A stretch of 64,000 nucleotides of DNA from Telopea speciosissima (taxonomy: Eukaryota > Streptophyta > Magnoliopsida > Proteales > Proteaceae): contig NC_057924.1 in the NCBI RefSeq assembly GCF_018873765.1, positions 19,091,542 to 19,155,541 on the forward strand. Direction: 5' to 3'. Both the position numbers and the translations under genes were made by a program. Shown here one piece after another: positions 12,137 to 23,548 of the stretch (position 1 is its first letter; each line of letters starts with the position of its first letter). The notes below the pieces were generated by a model. The model was not told where the DNA came from, ran no database searches, and saw only the letters and a list, made by a program, of their open reading frames with translations.

Positions 12137-12825
12137 TAAAGGTGTAAATTGGTTCAGAACCGGGTATGAGTGTTGGTGTGATCTAGAACCGAATCGAACC
12201 GGTAATTGAATCAGTTTGAAAATCCATATCAAACCAAATTTGTTCAGTTTTGATTTCGGTTTTGGTTCTTATATGCTTCGGTTCGGTTCCGTCATGCACT
12301 CAATTCATATATTATGATATTATAGTATAATAAAAGAAAAAAGAACTCCGTCTAGGAGTGTACGCATAGACACATCATGGCACAAAATGAACGATCCACT
12401 TCCATGAAAGGTAGAAATCCCACCGACTTGATGTTTTCTTGTGTGCTCCCATTGGACCCCATGTTGGCATAGGGGTCACGTTCTCGGATAGAAAACTCTT
12501 TCCCTATTATCAAATAGGGCAAAGGCTGGGCATGTTGTTGCACTGCCAAACATGTGTCTGTCTCTCTCCCCATCCCATATGAAAAAGACCTCTTTACCCC
12601 TCCCTGTCTTGCCAACTTGCTCTCGTGCAAGTGAGCATATGGCGTGCCCAACCCATGCCCTATAAATTATCAATATATTTATGTACTATATATAGAGTTT
12701 AATATATTATACTTTAATATAGTAGTACTATAAAATCTAATACTAATATTAGTACACAAATTTTATTTGGTTCAACTTTATTTATACGATCTGATTTCAA
12801 TTTCGATTCCAATTTAACACCCTTA
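12137..12825. mobile_element. Candidate hAT-like non-autonomous element with nested repeat
   Basis: The ends are TAAAGGTGTAAATTGG and, inverted, TAAGGGTGTTAAATTGG. The flanking octamers CCTAAGGG and GCTATGGA agree at only five of eight positions, so the insertion would be old or the borders slightly wrong. A copy of another repeat family (12352-12660) lies inside. Confidence 0.45.
12352..12660 (-). repeat. Dispersed repeat family, copy 3 (inverted)
   Basis: Read on the minus strand it contains CAATGGGAGCACAC and GATTTCTACCTTTCATGG, matching the order of blocks in the copy at 37010-37345. The 99-codon frame through it is a by-product, not a gene. Confidence 0.55.
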
Positions 12826-12929
12826 GCTATGGATCCTCTCCAATCACTTGAAATACTTGTGAAACAAAGCCTCAGGTTCTCTTCTGTTTCATTCTACTTT
12901 CAAGTGAAAGTAGAGGAGTCACAACTATT

Positions 12930-13205
12930 ACGTTATGTACATGGGTGAGAAATACTGCCACATGTTAAAGTAGTGTGTCTAGACTTGTTACGTACGTATG
13001 TTATATTCTTTCTCCCTAAAAGGGAAAGAGAGCGCCAGTTGCGTAGTGCACGCCATTCCTGCGCCCTGACATAGAGGCACACGAAATGACCATTGTATTC
13101 TCCTAAATCCCGAGAAATGATCAAGGGTCCACGGTCATTTCATGCACCCTTGTGTCAAGCCAGGGGCATCGTGTCTGACACGACCGGATGGTGTTCTTTC
13201 TCCCT
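12930..13205. repeat. Dispersed repeat family, copy 4 (rearranged)
   Basis: Contains TTCTTTCTCCC twice (near 13005 and 13193), GGTCATTTCATGCACCCTTG and GTGTCTGACACGACC, phrases shared with the copies at 720 and 37010. It looks like two partly inverted family fragments. Confidence 0.4.
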
Positions 13206-13578
13206 TGTTAAAAAAACAAATTCTCATTGAAAGGCCATTGAAGAAAGAAGATGAACCCTAATGCCCTACATATGACATGCCAATTTGAAAAGTGGTTAAT
13301 TGAGAGAATTCTAAACTTTGACTACAAAGATATATTAAGATCATTCATTTTACCAAAAAAAAAAAAAAGATCATTCATCAAATCCTATCAGTTGTAGTTT
13401 CCTTTCTTTGTTTTCATTATTAAATTAGAGAAAAGGGAGTAATAGCTAAGCCTTTTCCAATAGAGTACCCTAGATAGGCAGTTGGTCTCCTAATCCGAAT
13501 TTCCTAACATGCATGGTTTTTGTTGATATAGTTCACTTACATCTCAATGGTCAAATTTTAATCCAAACTAAGCAAGGG
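13206..13578. other. Non-coding target region of a LINE
   Basis: AT-rich, with an A14 run near 13356. No gene. Its right edge holds the left copy of the 15-bp duplication that flanks the LINE fragment. Confidence 0.5.
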
Positions 13579-13593
13579 AAGTTGTTCAAACTT

Positions 13594-14783
13594 CGTTTCA
13601 GGAATATTGAAAATGGTGAAAACACTGATTTCTAGAATGATCTTTGGATCCCTGTTATTAGGGAATGTTCTATTCCTCAATCTCTCAATTTGAATTTTCG
13701 GCAACACATGGTATGCCAATTTTGTCCTTCTCATCATTGGGATATTTCTTTACTTTCTACTTTTATTCCATTTTGTTTTATTCCATTTTGTTTTATTCAA
13801 CGTATTACTAATATTCCTTTGTCTGATGGGGAGGATCGATGGTGGTGCAATCTTGCCAAAGATGGCACCTTCTCTACTAAACGTGCTGCTAATTTTCTCT
13901 CTCTCAATGATGTCCGGTTGTTCCCCAACAATACCAGATGGTGGAACTTCTTTTGGAAACTATCCATTCATCCTAAATTTAAAATTTTCTTTTGACATGT
14001 TCTTCATGCAGGGATCTTGACTAGAAGCACTCTTTCAAAATGGATGTCAATCGATCCTAATTGTGTTTTGTGTAGCAATTCCATGGAAACTCCCTGGCAT
14101 CTTTTCATATCATGTCCATGGGCTAAACATATTTGGGCGGTAGGACCTTTAGGGCTTCGTACTGAACATATTGCATTTTCTTCCTTTCAATCTTTTTGTC
14201 TTCACTATTTAAATAACAAGATTTTGGACACACAATCTGTAGAATGGTTTTTTTTTGTGCAAATATCATAATTACATGCTATTTTCTTTGGGAAACAAGA
14301 AACAAGGTTTTATTTGGAAAAACTAAGGCTGAACCCTTGAGAACAATCAATCTAATTAATCGTTGGATTTCTGATCTCAATATTTCTCCTCCTTGCAAAT
14401 ATAGTTCTCGTACCTTAAATCAGTGTACTACCCAAGCATCTGAAGTGTTAATGGCTCCTAATTTGCCTTACTTGGAATTTCCTATTATGTTATGTGCAGG
14501 ACAGTCTGAACCAAGTGTAGGTTCGGCAGCCTGGATTTTTTGTATTGCTCAGGATGGTCATATCCTTTTTGTACAATCCGGACGTATGGAAGCACATCAT
14601 GCGTTGGAACTGGACCTTATGGCATTGGTTGATATGGAATTTAAGTTAACCCAGAACAACTTATTTAATTGGTTGACCAATATGGTTCAACATTGTAATC
14701 TTGATCATAGGATTACTTTTAACTATACTGATCCTATATATTCTCTAACTTCTTAATCTATATATTTTTTCTTTTATCAAAAA
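13594..14783 (+). pseudogene. 5'-truncated LINE (L1-like), zf-RVT and RNase H remnant
   Basis: The sequence encodes broken pieces of the C-terminal half of a plant LINE ORF2. After reverse transcriptase comes the segment with GDGxxxxFWxDxWIP character (here ENGENTDF, stop, NDLWIP). The zf-RVT-like region follows, with the CxxC-H-C pattern around CVLCSNSMETPWHLFISCPWA, and then WETRNKVLFG and a degraded RNase H segment. In-frame stops near 13635 and 13996 and a frameshift near 14250-14270 show it is dead. It ends at an A-rich tail (ATCAAAAAAA). A perfect 15-bp duplication AAGTTGTTCAAACTT occurs at 13579-13593 and 14784-14798, defining both borders. This is the signature of target-primed reverse transcription with 5' truncation. 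The element is about 1.19 kb long. Confidence 0.9.
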
Positions 14784-14917
14784 AAGTTGTTCAAACTTTG
14801 ATTCAAAGTTTTAGTAAAATTATCAAAATGCCATCAAATGGAGATGAATATAAAATACAAAATTGCAATTTTTGTAATTTTAACTACTTCCTCTAATTAT
14901 TTTAAGCTGAAATTGTA

Positions 14918-15047
14918 CCCATGGTTTGAGGTATCAGTATCGACATCGGATCATTCGATACAGCTGAAACTACACGGTTTTGAAAGTGAACGATACCAAT
15001 ACCTGACCATACCATATCAGTGAAACAGTACGGATAAAGGTTAAAAT
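14918..15047. repeat. CCATGGTTTGAGG repeat, left part, split by LTR A
   Basis: Begins CCCATGGTTTGAGGTATCAG and ends CGGATAAAGGTTAAAAT, the same phrases in the same order as at 56395-56500. It continues after the LTR at 18343 (AAAATAGTC). The LTR insertion therefore postdates this repeat. Confidence 0.65.
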
Positions 15048-18000
15048 TGTCACACCCCCATCCCTGAACCACGGGGAATGCAATTGGAGCGTACCAATAC
15101 GCTCTCTAACCACCAGAATCACTGATGCAGTACCCAAGACTAACTCATTCACAACGACAAATAATAGGTAAAAGGAAAGGATTAATATTAATATCATCAG
15201 AGTTAGCAGAAGCTAGGTGATAGCATATAAAATATTGTCTATTCAAATTTACCCCTTCATATCAATGGGTTCTAATCAGGATCTATGTATTATCACTGTA
15301 TAATAAATACACTTATCAAGAAAGGAATAAAAGAATACACCTTTGAATCAGAAAATAGTTTATCAAAGTGTAACAAAAGATGGCCACCAGCCAAGAATCA
15401 CTGTTCCCTCGTGGAACACATCTCACAGTAGCACTCCGGTCCATGATCCTCATACTCCGAAGTCCACCACTCTTCATGACCTTCATCAGGAGTCTTGAAC
15501 TCCGTGCCGTCATGCTCGAATGTACCTGCATCAACTAAAAAATATGTTTCCTCGAGGAGTGAGCTCCAACTGAGCCCAATGAGTGGCTAAGCCACACAAG
15601 CATACACAATAATAATAATGAATGGGGTTATTTGCAAACCATACATGATGGACGGATACCAAGGTATCCCATACCACCAAGGTAGACCGTACATCACATA
15701 CAATTTACAATCATGCTACATGAATGAATGATGATGTATAGTTTTATTGTTATCCACCTAACACACAACTAAGTCAGGTATAGTACTATAGCAACACCTT
15801 AGGTAGCATCCCCGACATCGGTACCATAAACGGATGGTATACCGGCGATGACAAACCCGAGTCGCGCGGAAGCCTCTCTGCACCGGTCTCCACCAAGAGA
15901 TATACGCAAACCCCGAGTCAAATCCCGTCCTGGAGTTCGGCCCAAAATACGGTTGGCGCCCGAACTTCCCGGGTGGGTATACCCGAATAACGGTCGGAAC
16001 CCACGGATTTGACCGACACCTAACCCCGTCGGTAAGGGTCATAGTCTTGGGTAAACATTTATCCTAGCCAGCATTCACCTATTGTATGAGTGAGGTACGC
16101 ATGTGCATAGGCCAGAGGCCGAGTCCATAGATACCGAAATACGGTCGGCCGGCTATCCTCTCGCCCCTCTAGCCCATCGACGTATACAAGTACGAGATGT
16201 GAATACCGAAGGCGTCGGTCGGTCACCATCCCGTTTCCACCTAATGCAATGGACAACTCTAATGCAATTTCAAGTACGGCAATCTCAAGCCCAGACCCAC
16301 CGGCACTTGGATCCCGCTCCGAAGCCCTAGATCTACATGCCATGAGTGAGTCCATATTATGGAATCCTCGGTCCAGCACCAACGGCACCGAGTCCCATAA
16401 CTAAATCCAACACCATTCGCACCATAGTGCGATAAAATAAATAATATCGCAAGACAAGAATGTAAAGTCCTATCAACATCTAAACATTTATATTCGTCCT
16501 ATATCTTACTAATAATTATATATTATAGCACACATGCATGAATGACATTCGCAAGACACGACACACAAACATTCCATAAATTAAGACGTTTGCTTAACTC
16601 GGTCACACGATTCTCGGTCAATCGTCGATGCGGAGCTCTTCAAATCGGCGTTCGATGCCAAGTACACTATCCCACGTACTAATACGCCCCCGAGCCGGGT
16701 CAGTCAACCTAAAGAGAGTGTACAACGTGGGGAGAGATTAGTGCCTTAGGGCTAGAAGAGTTGGGCCCCATAAGTTATCAAACAAGGCTAAAATAGGGGA
16801 CCGGCACATACAGCAAGGCTATATCATGTGCCTGTCCATGTGCCTATCCATGTGCCTGTCCCTCTCGGACTTTCCCACCGGCAGATCTAGGTTCTCAGGG
16901 ACTAGCACTTGCATGTGCCTGTCCATGTGCCTGTCCCTCTCGGACCTCCCACTGGCAGATCTTTCTCAGGGACTGGCACTTGCATGTGCCTGTCCATGTG
17001 CCTGTCCCTCTCAGACTTCCCACTCTAGTTTCTCAGGGACTGGCACTTGCATGTGCCTGTCCACGTGCCAGTCTTGCTGTTCATGCCATTCCGAGAATGG
17101 TTTTGCAGCCCCAAAGTCTTGGGCTAAAATGGGGTATTCTTTGGGGTTTTTTAGGGGTCTCTTTGGCCATGAGAACAACTCCAACCAAGGTGCCATAGCA
17201 CACACCCAACATGGGTTTGTAAACCCCATGATCGATTAGGTTTTCCTCCATTAAAATACATATGGAAAGAAAACTCATGGGTTTGGGTATTGGGGTTTTG
17301 AAAGGGTCTTTAATCAATGTTATTTAACACCCCTCAAACCCACACATCTACGGTCTTCCATGAGGGTTGGTAAAACCCATAAATGGAGGTAAATCCCCAA
17401 CTTAGGGTTCATAAATGGAGAAGGGTGAATGGGTTTAAGGTAGGGTTAGGTGCTTCATAGTTAAACATCAAGGATTTGCCATTAATGGCTCTTCTAATTG
17501 AGTAGATGGAGCACTCAAGGTGTGCTCAACCAATTCAAACCCTAGGTAATAGAATTAGGGAAAGAGAGATGGAGAGAGAGAGAGAGAAAGAGACTCACCA
17601 AGGGTTGATGATGATAGCTTGTGCTCCACCATACTTCTCCCTTCTCCTTCCTTCTTCCTCTTCTTCTTTCTTCTTCTTTCTTCTTCTTCTTTCTTTTTCT
17701 CTTTCTTCTTCTTTCTTTTTCTCCTCTCCTCTCCACGATTTAGGATTGAAATGTGAGGTGAATAGTAGTTTTGGGTCTTTAATAACCCATCTAGGCATTA
17801 GGTCTTGTTTGGTTAGTCTCAAGTCCTTAGGTCCATTTGTTTAGGAGCTTGTTTGGTTAGGTATAAGCCCAAGGTCTAGTTTAAGTCATTGGGCCATTGG
17901 ATCCACTTGGGCCCATGGCCCATGGCCCATGGCCCATGTCCTAAGTTCTAGTTATAATTAGAAAGAGACTAAGCTCCTAAGCCCAAGCCCATTCTAGTTC

Positions 18001-18342
18001 TTATGCTTATTAATGGTCATGCATAGGCATGAATTATTCGGATAGTGACTTACTCCCAATCATCGCTAAGTGGATAAGGGCGATTCAGGTGCGGGCCCCG
18101 CGGATCCCTATCATAAGGGAATTCCAAGAATATGCTTTCGTGGACGATTTTCCCCCTTTCTCTGACGGTGGATCTTTCCTCGAGGACTTCCCCTGTTTCG
18201 CGGTCGACAATCTCGTGTGATGGCTTGAGTATTATGACCCACAGTTCACGAGCGTACTCCACTCTTGGTTCTACACAAAAGGTTTAAACCAGACCGGTGG
18301 TCAGATCGCGTTTCAAACCGGGTTTTGGGCACGGATTTAACA
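15048..18342 (-). mobile_element. Solo LTR A (Ty3/gypsy type), 5-bp TSD
   Basis: On the minus strand it begins TGTTAAATCCGTGCCC and ends GGGGGTGTGACA, so it is bounded by TG...CA. The flanking pentamers are both AAAAT (15043-15047 and 18343-18347). Length is 3295 bp. The 3' end GGGGTGTGACA and the TTGGGCTCAGTTGGAGCTCA-like block near 15565 are typical of LTRs of the Tekay/Del lineage and are also seen in LTR B. No gag or pol is present, so this is a solo LTR left by recombination between two LTRs. Open frames within it (15758-16388, 18050-18262 and others) are by-products. It carries a minisatellite at 16825-17075 and a pyrimidine tract near 17635-17735. Confidence 0.85.
16825..17075. repeat. 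Minisatellite, 71-75-bp unit, about 3.3 copies
   Basis: The unit contains TGTGCCTGTCCATGTGCCTG, then CCTCTCGGAC and CTCAGGGACTGGCACTTG. Starts of CCTCTC(G/A)GAC fall at 16861, 16936 and 17007. It lies inside LTR A. The two overlapping open frames across it arise from the repeat. Confidence 0.9.
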
Positions 18343-18347
18343 AAAAT

Positions 18348-19339
18348 AGTCAAATATCTATTTTTAAACAAAACCTTACTGTGTTGCTCTCAGTTTATCG
18401 TGATTTCAATGGATAATGGTTTTTTAAGGACACCGTAGGAATCAGAGATTAGAGAACTGCTTCAAGGGATGCAACAAGCTAAAGAGCAAGGTTGGACAGT
18501 TTTTACTGTATGGATGGAATGGGTTACCCAAGGAACGGAAGAGGGATGGATGTCCATTGGATGCATTTAATCTAATCTATTATGGATGTTGTTATTATGA
18601 TAAGAAGTTTTGATGTTGTAATTCTAAATGGGTATAACACCAACTTCAACCAAGAACCAGGATCTTCTAGTGTTTAATGGAATCGGCTAGAGCAGTAGAG
18701 CAGAATATGTAAAATAATGGAATTAGGGTCAGGGTTTGATGGAATGGTTAGGATAAGTTGATGTAGGGGAGTCTTCCAATGAAGGCCCTGCGATGTTTTA
18801 ATGGAGTTAAGTGTGTAAACTTGAATGGGCAGTAGACTAGGTGGAATAATGTAGGAATGAACTTGTTTGAAATGAAGGGGGAGAGGGGTGACCCTCTATT
18901 TATTGGGGAAAAACGCCAGAAGGTTTGTCCAGCTGCACTACCACTTGTCCTCCCTATGATTGGATAGTTGGACATTGAATTTCATATTAAACTCCCACAC
19001 CCTATTGTACGTAGACAATAATGTTCTTCCCAATCAAATCCAAAAGTGAAATAAAATGGTTTAAGAGGTTCTCTTTTCACCATAGGTGAAGGGAAACTTG
19101 AACCTCCATTTTATTTCCTCTTTTTCTACCCTTGAAATGGAAAGAGGAAAACAATTTAATATTATCAAAGGATTGTAAACTAGGACATTGAGTATTTAAT
19201 TGATGTGCATAAGTACAAAACCTCTCTCTCTCTCATATTTTATAGTAGTAAAACCTACAAACGTAAATAGTTTCCATTCCCATTTCTAACAAGGATTTGG
19301 ATTTGAAATCAGACCAAGAATGTGTTTGCTCTAATCTAG
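18348..19339. other. Non-coding, old repeat remnants
   Basis: AT-rich sequence. A 42-codon open stretch at about 18430-18565 (+) reads as a short acidic and Trp-rich peptide without a recognisable family. No gene is called. Confidence 0.4.
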
Positions 19340-19520
19340 AGTGTTGGAAACCTTGATAATTACTGTCACGCAAGTAATACTAGAGGAACAACATAGCAAG
19401 AACAACTAAAATAGTGCTCCTCAAGAGTAGAATGCAAGTTGAAATCCCAAGGGCATAGGCTATTGAACATAAAACCACTTGGTGACCTAGAAATAATAAC
19501 CAAAGATCGAATGAAAACAT
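19340..19520 (-). pseudogene. Unidentified relic, paralogous to 21735-21930
   Basis: About 180 bp align by eye with 21735-21930 in the same orientation: GAGGAACAAC, the AGTRCTCC..GAGAGTAGA block and the CAATGAACATAAA-like block recur in order. The copy at 21.7 kb keeps an open minus-strand frame while this one is broken. The parent gene is not recognised. Confidence 0.4.
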
Positions 19521-20172
19521 CAGAATAAGAAAAGAATTACACTAAAACAAAAATAACGGAAAAATCTTTTTTCTTACCCGAATATTACTTGGGACCCGGG
19601 GCCCCTAAGATTTTATTAAGCTAGGAGAAAAAAATACAAATGGGGGACATAACCCGCCTTACCCCAACCCAATAGCACGTACGCTGCCTTACCCCAACCC
19701 AATAGCACGCACGCTCACTCAGAGGGACTAAACAAAATAAATCCAACACCCAACAAGATTACAAACTGAAAAAATAAAGGGAAAATCTTGTTCTAACCAA
19801 AATTGGTAAAAAAAAAAAAAAGTCATAATTTTACTTTTTTTTTTATCCATGAGTATAATACACTACTTTTGTCAAATACGGTTAAATAATGTCATTTCAC
19901 ATTGACAATGACAACTCTTGAAAATGAAATAATTATAAATCATTATCAAATTGTATTGAAAATCTTTTGTGTTTTTTTTTATCTTACTTAAATAATATTT
20001 GGGAATAAGATACACGATAATCAAAAGAATGTTACAAGTTCTTAGTTCACCAACTTGGTGACAACATGATGCACCCAAAAATGAATGATACATATATTAA
20101 TTGTGTAGGCCTTGAAGAAGATCTTATGAGGAAAAACTGCCATTAAATTTCCAGGGAATCCAGCTATAATTA
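19521..20172. other. Non-coding with a 30-bp tandem duplication
   Basis: Contains two direct copies of GCCTTACCCCAACCCAATAG plus CACG(T/C)ACGCT near 19658-19715, and A- and T-rich patches. No gene is seen. Confidence 0.5.
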
Positions 20173-20422
20173 GGGGTGTAAATGAATAGCCGAAATTTGT
20201 TTCTGGATCCGTGCCCATACCCGTTTAGCACCATCCGAATCTGTCCGAAAGCTAAACGGATGCGGATACGGATAGGTTATAGCTATTCGAAAAGCTATAT
20301 TTACATGTAAACGGATAAGATATCCAATCCGTATCCGTTTAGCACTATCCAAATCCATCCGATAGCTAATCGGATGCGGATGCGGAAATAGCACTATCCG
20401 AGCAGAATCCGATTCGTTTACA
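20173..20422. repeat. TAGGGGTGTAAAT-type repeat, right end lost
   Basis: Begins TAGGGGTGTAAATGAATAGC and is built of CGGATGCGGATACGGAT and CCGTATCCGTTTAGCACTAT modules repeated about three times. It resembles the element at 20955-21605 in base composition and end sequence, but its right terminus and TSD are not found. Confidence 0.5.
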
Positions 20423-20946
20423 AAAAAACTTTAGGGTTGCTATGATTTTGTCAAAGATGTCTTTCTACACAGTGACAAAAATTGGAAATTTTTTATACCT
20501 TGGGTCTGTGTTTGGTTTACAGTGAAGTGAAAGAAACTCCATTGAATTTTTTTCCAAAACCCAAACCAACTTTTATCATTTTATAATTTGGCTGGTGATT
20601 TTTAAGTAATGTAGAAAATTTTAAGTAAAGAGAAAATGGATTATTTGAAAACCACCAAGAAAACAGAAAAGTGGTTTTTCTTTTTTAGGTGTCCTCCCCT
20701 GCCTTAGATGGTTATATGTCTTTAAAATTGATGAACATCCATTTTATATCCAATAGTCAACACTTGAGAAGAGGGCAAAAAAAAATCAATATTATGCAAG
20801 AACTGTAAAATACCCCATTAATTATTTCAGTAACATGTACAAAGCCAGCCTCTCTTATACATATATATGTTTTACATCAGAGAGGGCCTATATTTGGAGA
20901 TTCTATTCTTTAAAGAAGTTTCTAGCCAACCAGTAATTACAATTGG
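20423..20946. other. Non-coding spacer
   Basis: AT-rich, no gene or repeat recognised. Confidence 0.4.
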
Positions 20947-20954
20947 GTTTAAAG

Positions 20955-21605
20955 TAGAGATGTAAATGGATCGAATTCGGTCGGATAATGGCATTATCAT
21001 ATTCGTATCCGATTATATTCGGACGGATTTGGATAATATCCTATTGGTTTTCGGACCGATTCGGATAATTTCTGGATAGTTATTTTTTGAATACAGATTC
21101 TCCTAAATGGATATGAACATGGATCGAATACAAATTTTTGACTATCTGTTGACATCTTTATCGTTTTTATGATGAGGGCTAGGGTTGAGACTTGAGAGTT
21201 ACAATTCCCTTTTTTTTCTACTCTTCTTAGTCTTTGATTTTCTTACGTTTTTACTTTTGATTTTCTCTTGTATTTATTTTCATAGATATGTGATTCCATG
21301 TTATAACATTGTATAAAACAATATATATAAACCAATAGAAAATCTAGAAAAAAAATCACATTATCTTAACTTATAAATTTATAAAAATAAGATAACAAAA
21401 TCCAATAAGAAAACTTAAAAGGATAGACGAACACAGAGATAAGATATTTTATTACTTTCAGATTGTTAAACGAATCAGATAATAATCAGTCGGATAAGGG
21501 GATTATCATATTCATATCCGATTAGTTTCAGACGGATTCGGATTCTCCTAAATGGATACAAATGCGGATCGAATTCGGATTTTCGAATATCCGTTTACAT
21601 CCCTA
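20955..21605. mobile_element. Non-autonomous hAT-like element with 8-bp TSD
   Basis: The ends are TAGAGATGTAAATGG and, inverted, TAGGGATGTAAACGG. The flanking octamers are identical, GTTTAAAG at 20947-20954 and 21606-21613. Length is 651 bp. The interior is rich in CGGAT and ATCCGA modules and encodes nothing. An 8-bp TSD with TAGRG ends fits the hAT superfamily. Confidence 0.8.
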
Positions 21606-21644
21606 GTTTAAAGAAAGGTGCTTCAACTGAGTTATATCCTCCCA

Positions 21645-21978
21645 ATAAAAGTAGAGCAAGCATGAAGGAGTCAGATACTTCTTCTATTCCTTTTCCTGGC
21701 CAAACAAAAAGGTGTATCTGCTCCAATTTGTAGTTTCGGAAAACTTGAGAATTATTATCACTACATGTAGCAATAGAGGAACAACCATAACCAGAACCAC
21801 AACAGTACTCCCCGAGAGTAGAAATTAATGGCAGTTGCAAATTCAATGGCGGAGAGCAATGAACATAAAGTAACCCCCACATGGTGAACCGAGCAATACT
21901 AGCCAAACCTCGAATGTTGTGCGTTGTTAGGAGTAACTGTAGAAGTGTTTTCCTGTCATTCACATTGAAAAAACACAA
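21645..21978 (-). pseudogene. Unidentified cysteine-containing open fragment
   Basis: A 127-codon minus-strand frame holds YVHCSPPLN and GEYCCGSGYGCSSIATC. Its relative at 19340-19520 is broken. Base composition differs little from the surroundings. The fragment has no convincing signal peptide or splice context and I do not recognise the family; a receptor-ectodomain origin is possible but only a guess. It probably represents one of two relics of a duplicated gene. Confidence 0.3.
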
Positions 21979-23037
21979 AAACAGGCTCTTCTCTGAGTTA
22001 GTTAACTACTTGTTAAAGATCAAATAGCAGAATATGTAAAGGAATACTAAGGAAATATGAGGATACAATATTTAAAGGATAAATTCTTATTGATTAAAAA
22101 CTACAAGAAAATTTTCTGATTTTTCCCCATACTTGGTTCTTATGCCTCATAAAGAATAATCAAGTCAAACCTATGAAAAGAAAATAATGAAACTGATTTA
22201 GTCATTGGATTTAGAGATATTTTTTATTTCAAAAAGTGTGGATTTTTTGTTCAACTTTTTTTTTTTTTTTTTTTTTTTTAATTGCTTGGATTTTTGTTAA
22301 GAGAATTCCAAGAACTGTAATTTTTAATGTTGGATTGTACTCTATATTTATGCCAACATATTTTTAGTGCTTTTTGGTTTTCTACTAACCCGTATAAGCT
22401 TTAGTAGTTCCCCGGTTAAGTTCTAGAATCTTAAGGATCTACACTATATTTATTCTATTAGAAGGACAAGTAAATCAAACTTTACAATGGAACACATACT
22501 TGCAAGTTCTTGGAAGGTGGGTTTTTTTTTTTTTTTTTTTTGGTGGGGGGGGGGGGTGGTCGAAAAGAAATTAGGGTTCTTGTGAGGTTATAAATAGAAA
22601 TTATGTCTATCTGTTTGGCACTTCCATTTGAGTTGCCAGAGAAATAGTAGATACCTTTTGGCTTCAAACGTGAGAACAAACAATTTTCATCTTTTGACGA
22701 GTTAAGGAGTTGGGTCACATGAGGCTTTTCTCCCTTAAGGTTCTTTGCATGGATCTGCTTCATATGCAATATACTCCTCTTTGATTCCTTTTTCCTCCAA
22801 TCCAATTGATTCTGGCCAATTTGAATCAGAATTGTATTGGAATCGATGGAGACTGATCCGAAGCCCAATTCTTTTTAAGTTAAAAATCTTGATTGATATT
22901 GCCTTGGTAGTTGAGTAACATACTTTTGTGTTCATTTGTGATTTTCCATGCTTAAATCACTTTTATTCTATACTAAGTTGTGGTGTAACAAATCCCAAAA
23001 TCACATGCTTTTATACAACTAGCCATAAAGCTGAATA
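21979..23037. other. Non-coding with T and G homopolymers
   Basis: Contains a T run of about 22 at 22257-22278, and at 22519-22557 a T run joined to a G run (TTTTGGTGGGGGG...). The open frames on the minus strand around 22482-22935 are low-confidence and not conserved-looking. Confidence 0.45.
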
Positions 23038-23059
23038 TTATAATTTGGATTCGAATGAA

Positions 23060-23460
23060 CTCTTTGTTTTTTTTTTTAGGTAAAAGACAATTTTACTGAG
23101 GCAAAGAGCATGGAACAGCAAGGCATCCAAGTTACATAAATCTTGGAGCCAAAGAGTGAAATTTGACCAAACTGTTGAGCACGCTATCGACATGGCCTTC
23201 CGAGCTAGAAAATCAACAACAATGTTGTTCTCTCTAAGAATGAAATTGAAAATACAATTTTCAAAACATGTAGCTAAGAAGCGAATATCCTCGATGATAG
23301 GGAGCAACTCGAGATGCACGGCTTTAGAGCTGTCGGAGAGGAAGCTGGCCAGATCTTTTTTATCCGTCTCCACATGGAGGGTATCAATACAATCCCCAAT
23401 GGCGAACAGCATGGCCGATCTAACCGTGAGGGCTTCTCCTGAACTCCCAATGTTTGATGA
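23060..23460 (-). pseudogene. LINE 3' fragment, RNase H domain
   Basis: The minus strand encodes the end of a plant LINE ORF2 RNase H: GEALTVRSAMLFAIGDCID, then HVETDKKDLASFL and NNIVVDFLARKAMS. These align by eye with GEALAIRSGLLHALGDCIE, VESDCKELLDLL and NVVADTLAKKAL in the intact LINE at 41727-45896. A stretch of A (T11 on the plus strand at 23069-23079) follows shortly after the stop. The element is 5'-truncated and its left border by TSD was not established. It belongs to the same broad LINE clade as the full-length copy but is clearly diverged. Confidence 0.8.
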
Positions 23461-23548
23461 CTTACTAGGTGATATTAAAATACAAAAAAAACAGCTTATT
23501 GAAAGACAATATTAATATATTGATGAAGACTAACTTTGTTGTACCCTC

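Noticed and set aside
15758-16388. Open minus-strand frames rich in Arg and Cys
   Set aside because: They lie entirely inside solo LTR A and come from its GC-rich sequence; no domain is recognisable.
16826-17239. Plus-strand frame with repeated MCLS/CACPCACP units
   Set aside because: Product of the 71-75-bp minisatellite reading open; no protein family.
17506-17844. Ser/Phe-rich and Arg/Lys/Glu-rich frames
   Set aside because: Low-complexity (CTT)n/(GAA)n tract inside LTR A.
22482-22935. 128- and 66-codon minus-strand frames
   Set aside because: Overlap each other, begin in T/G homopolymers and have no recognisable domain.
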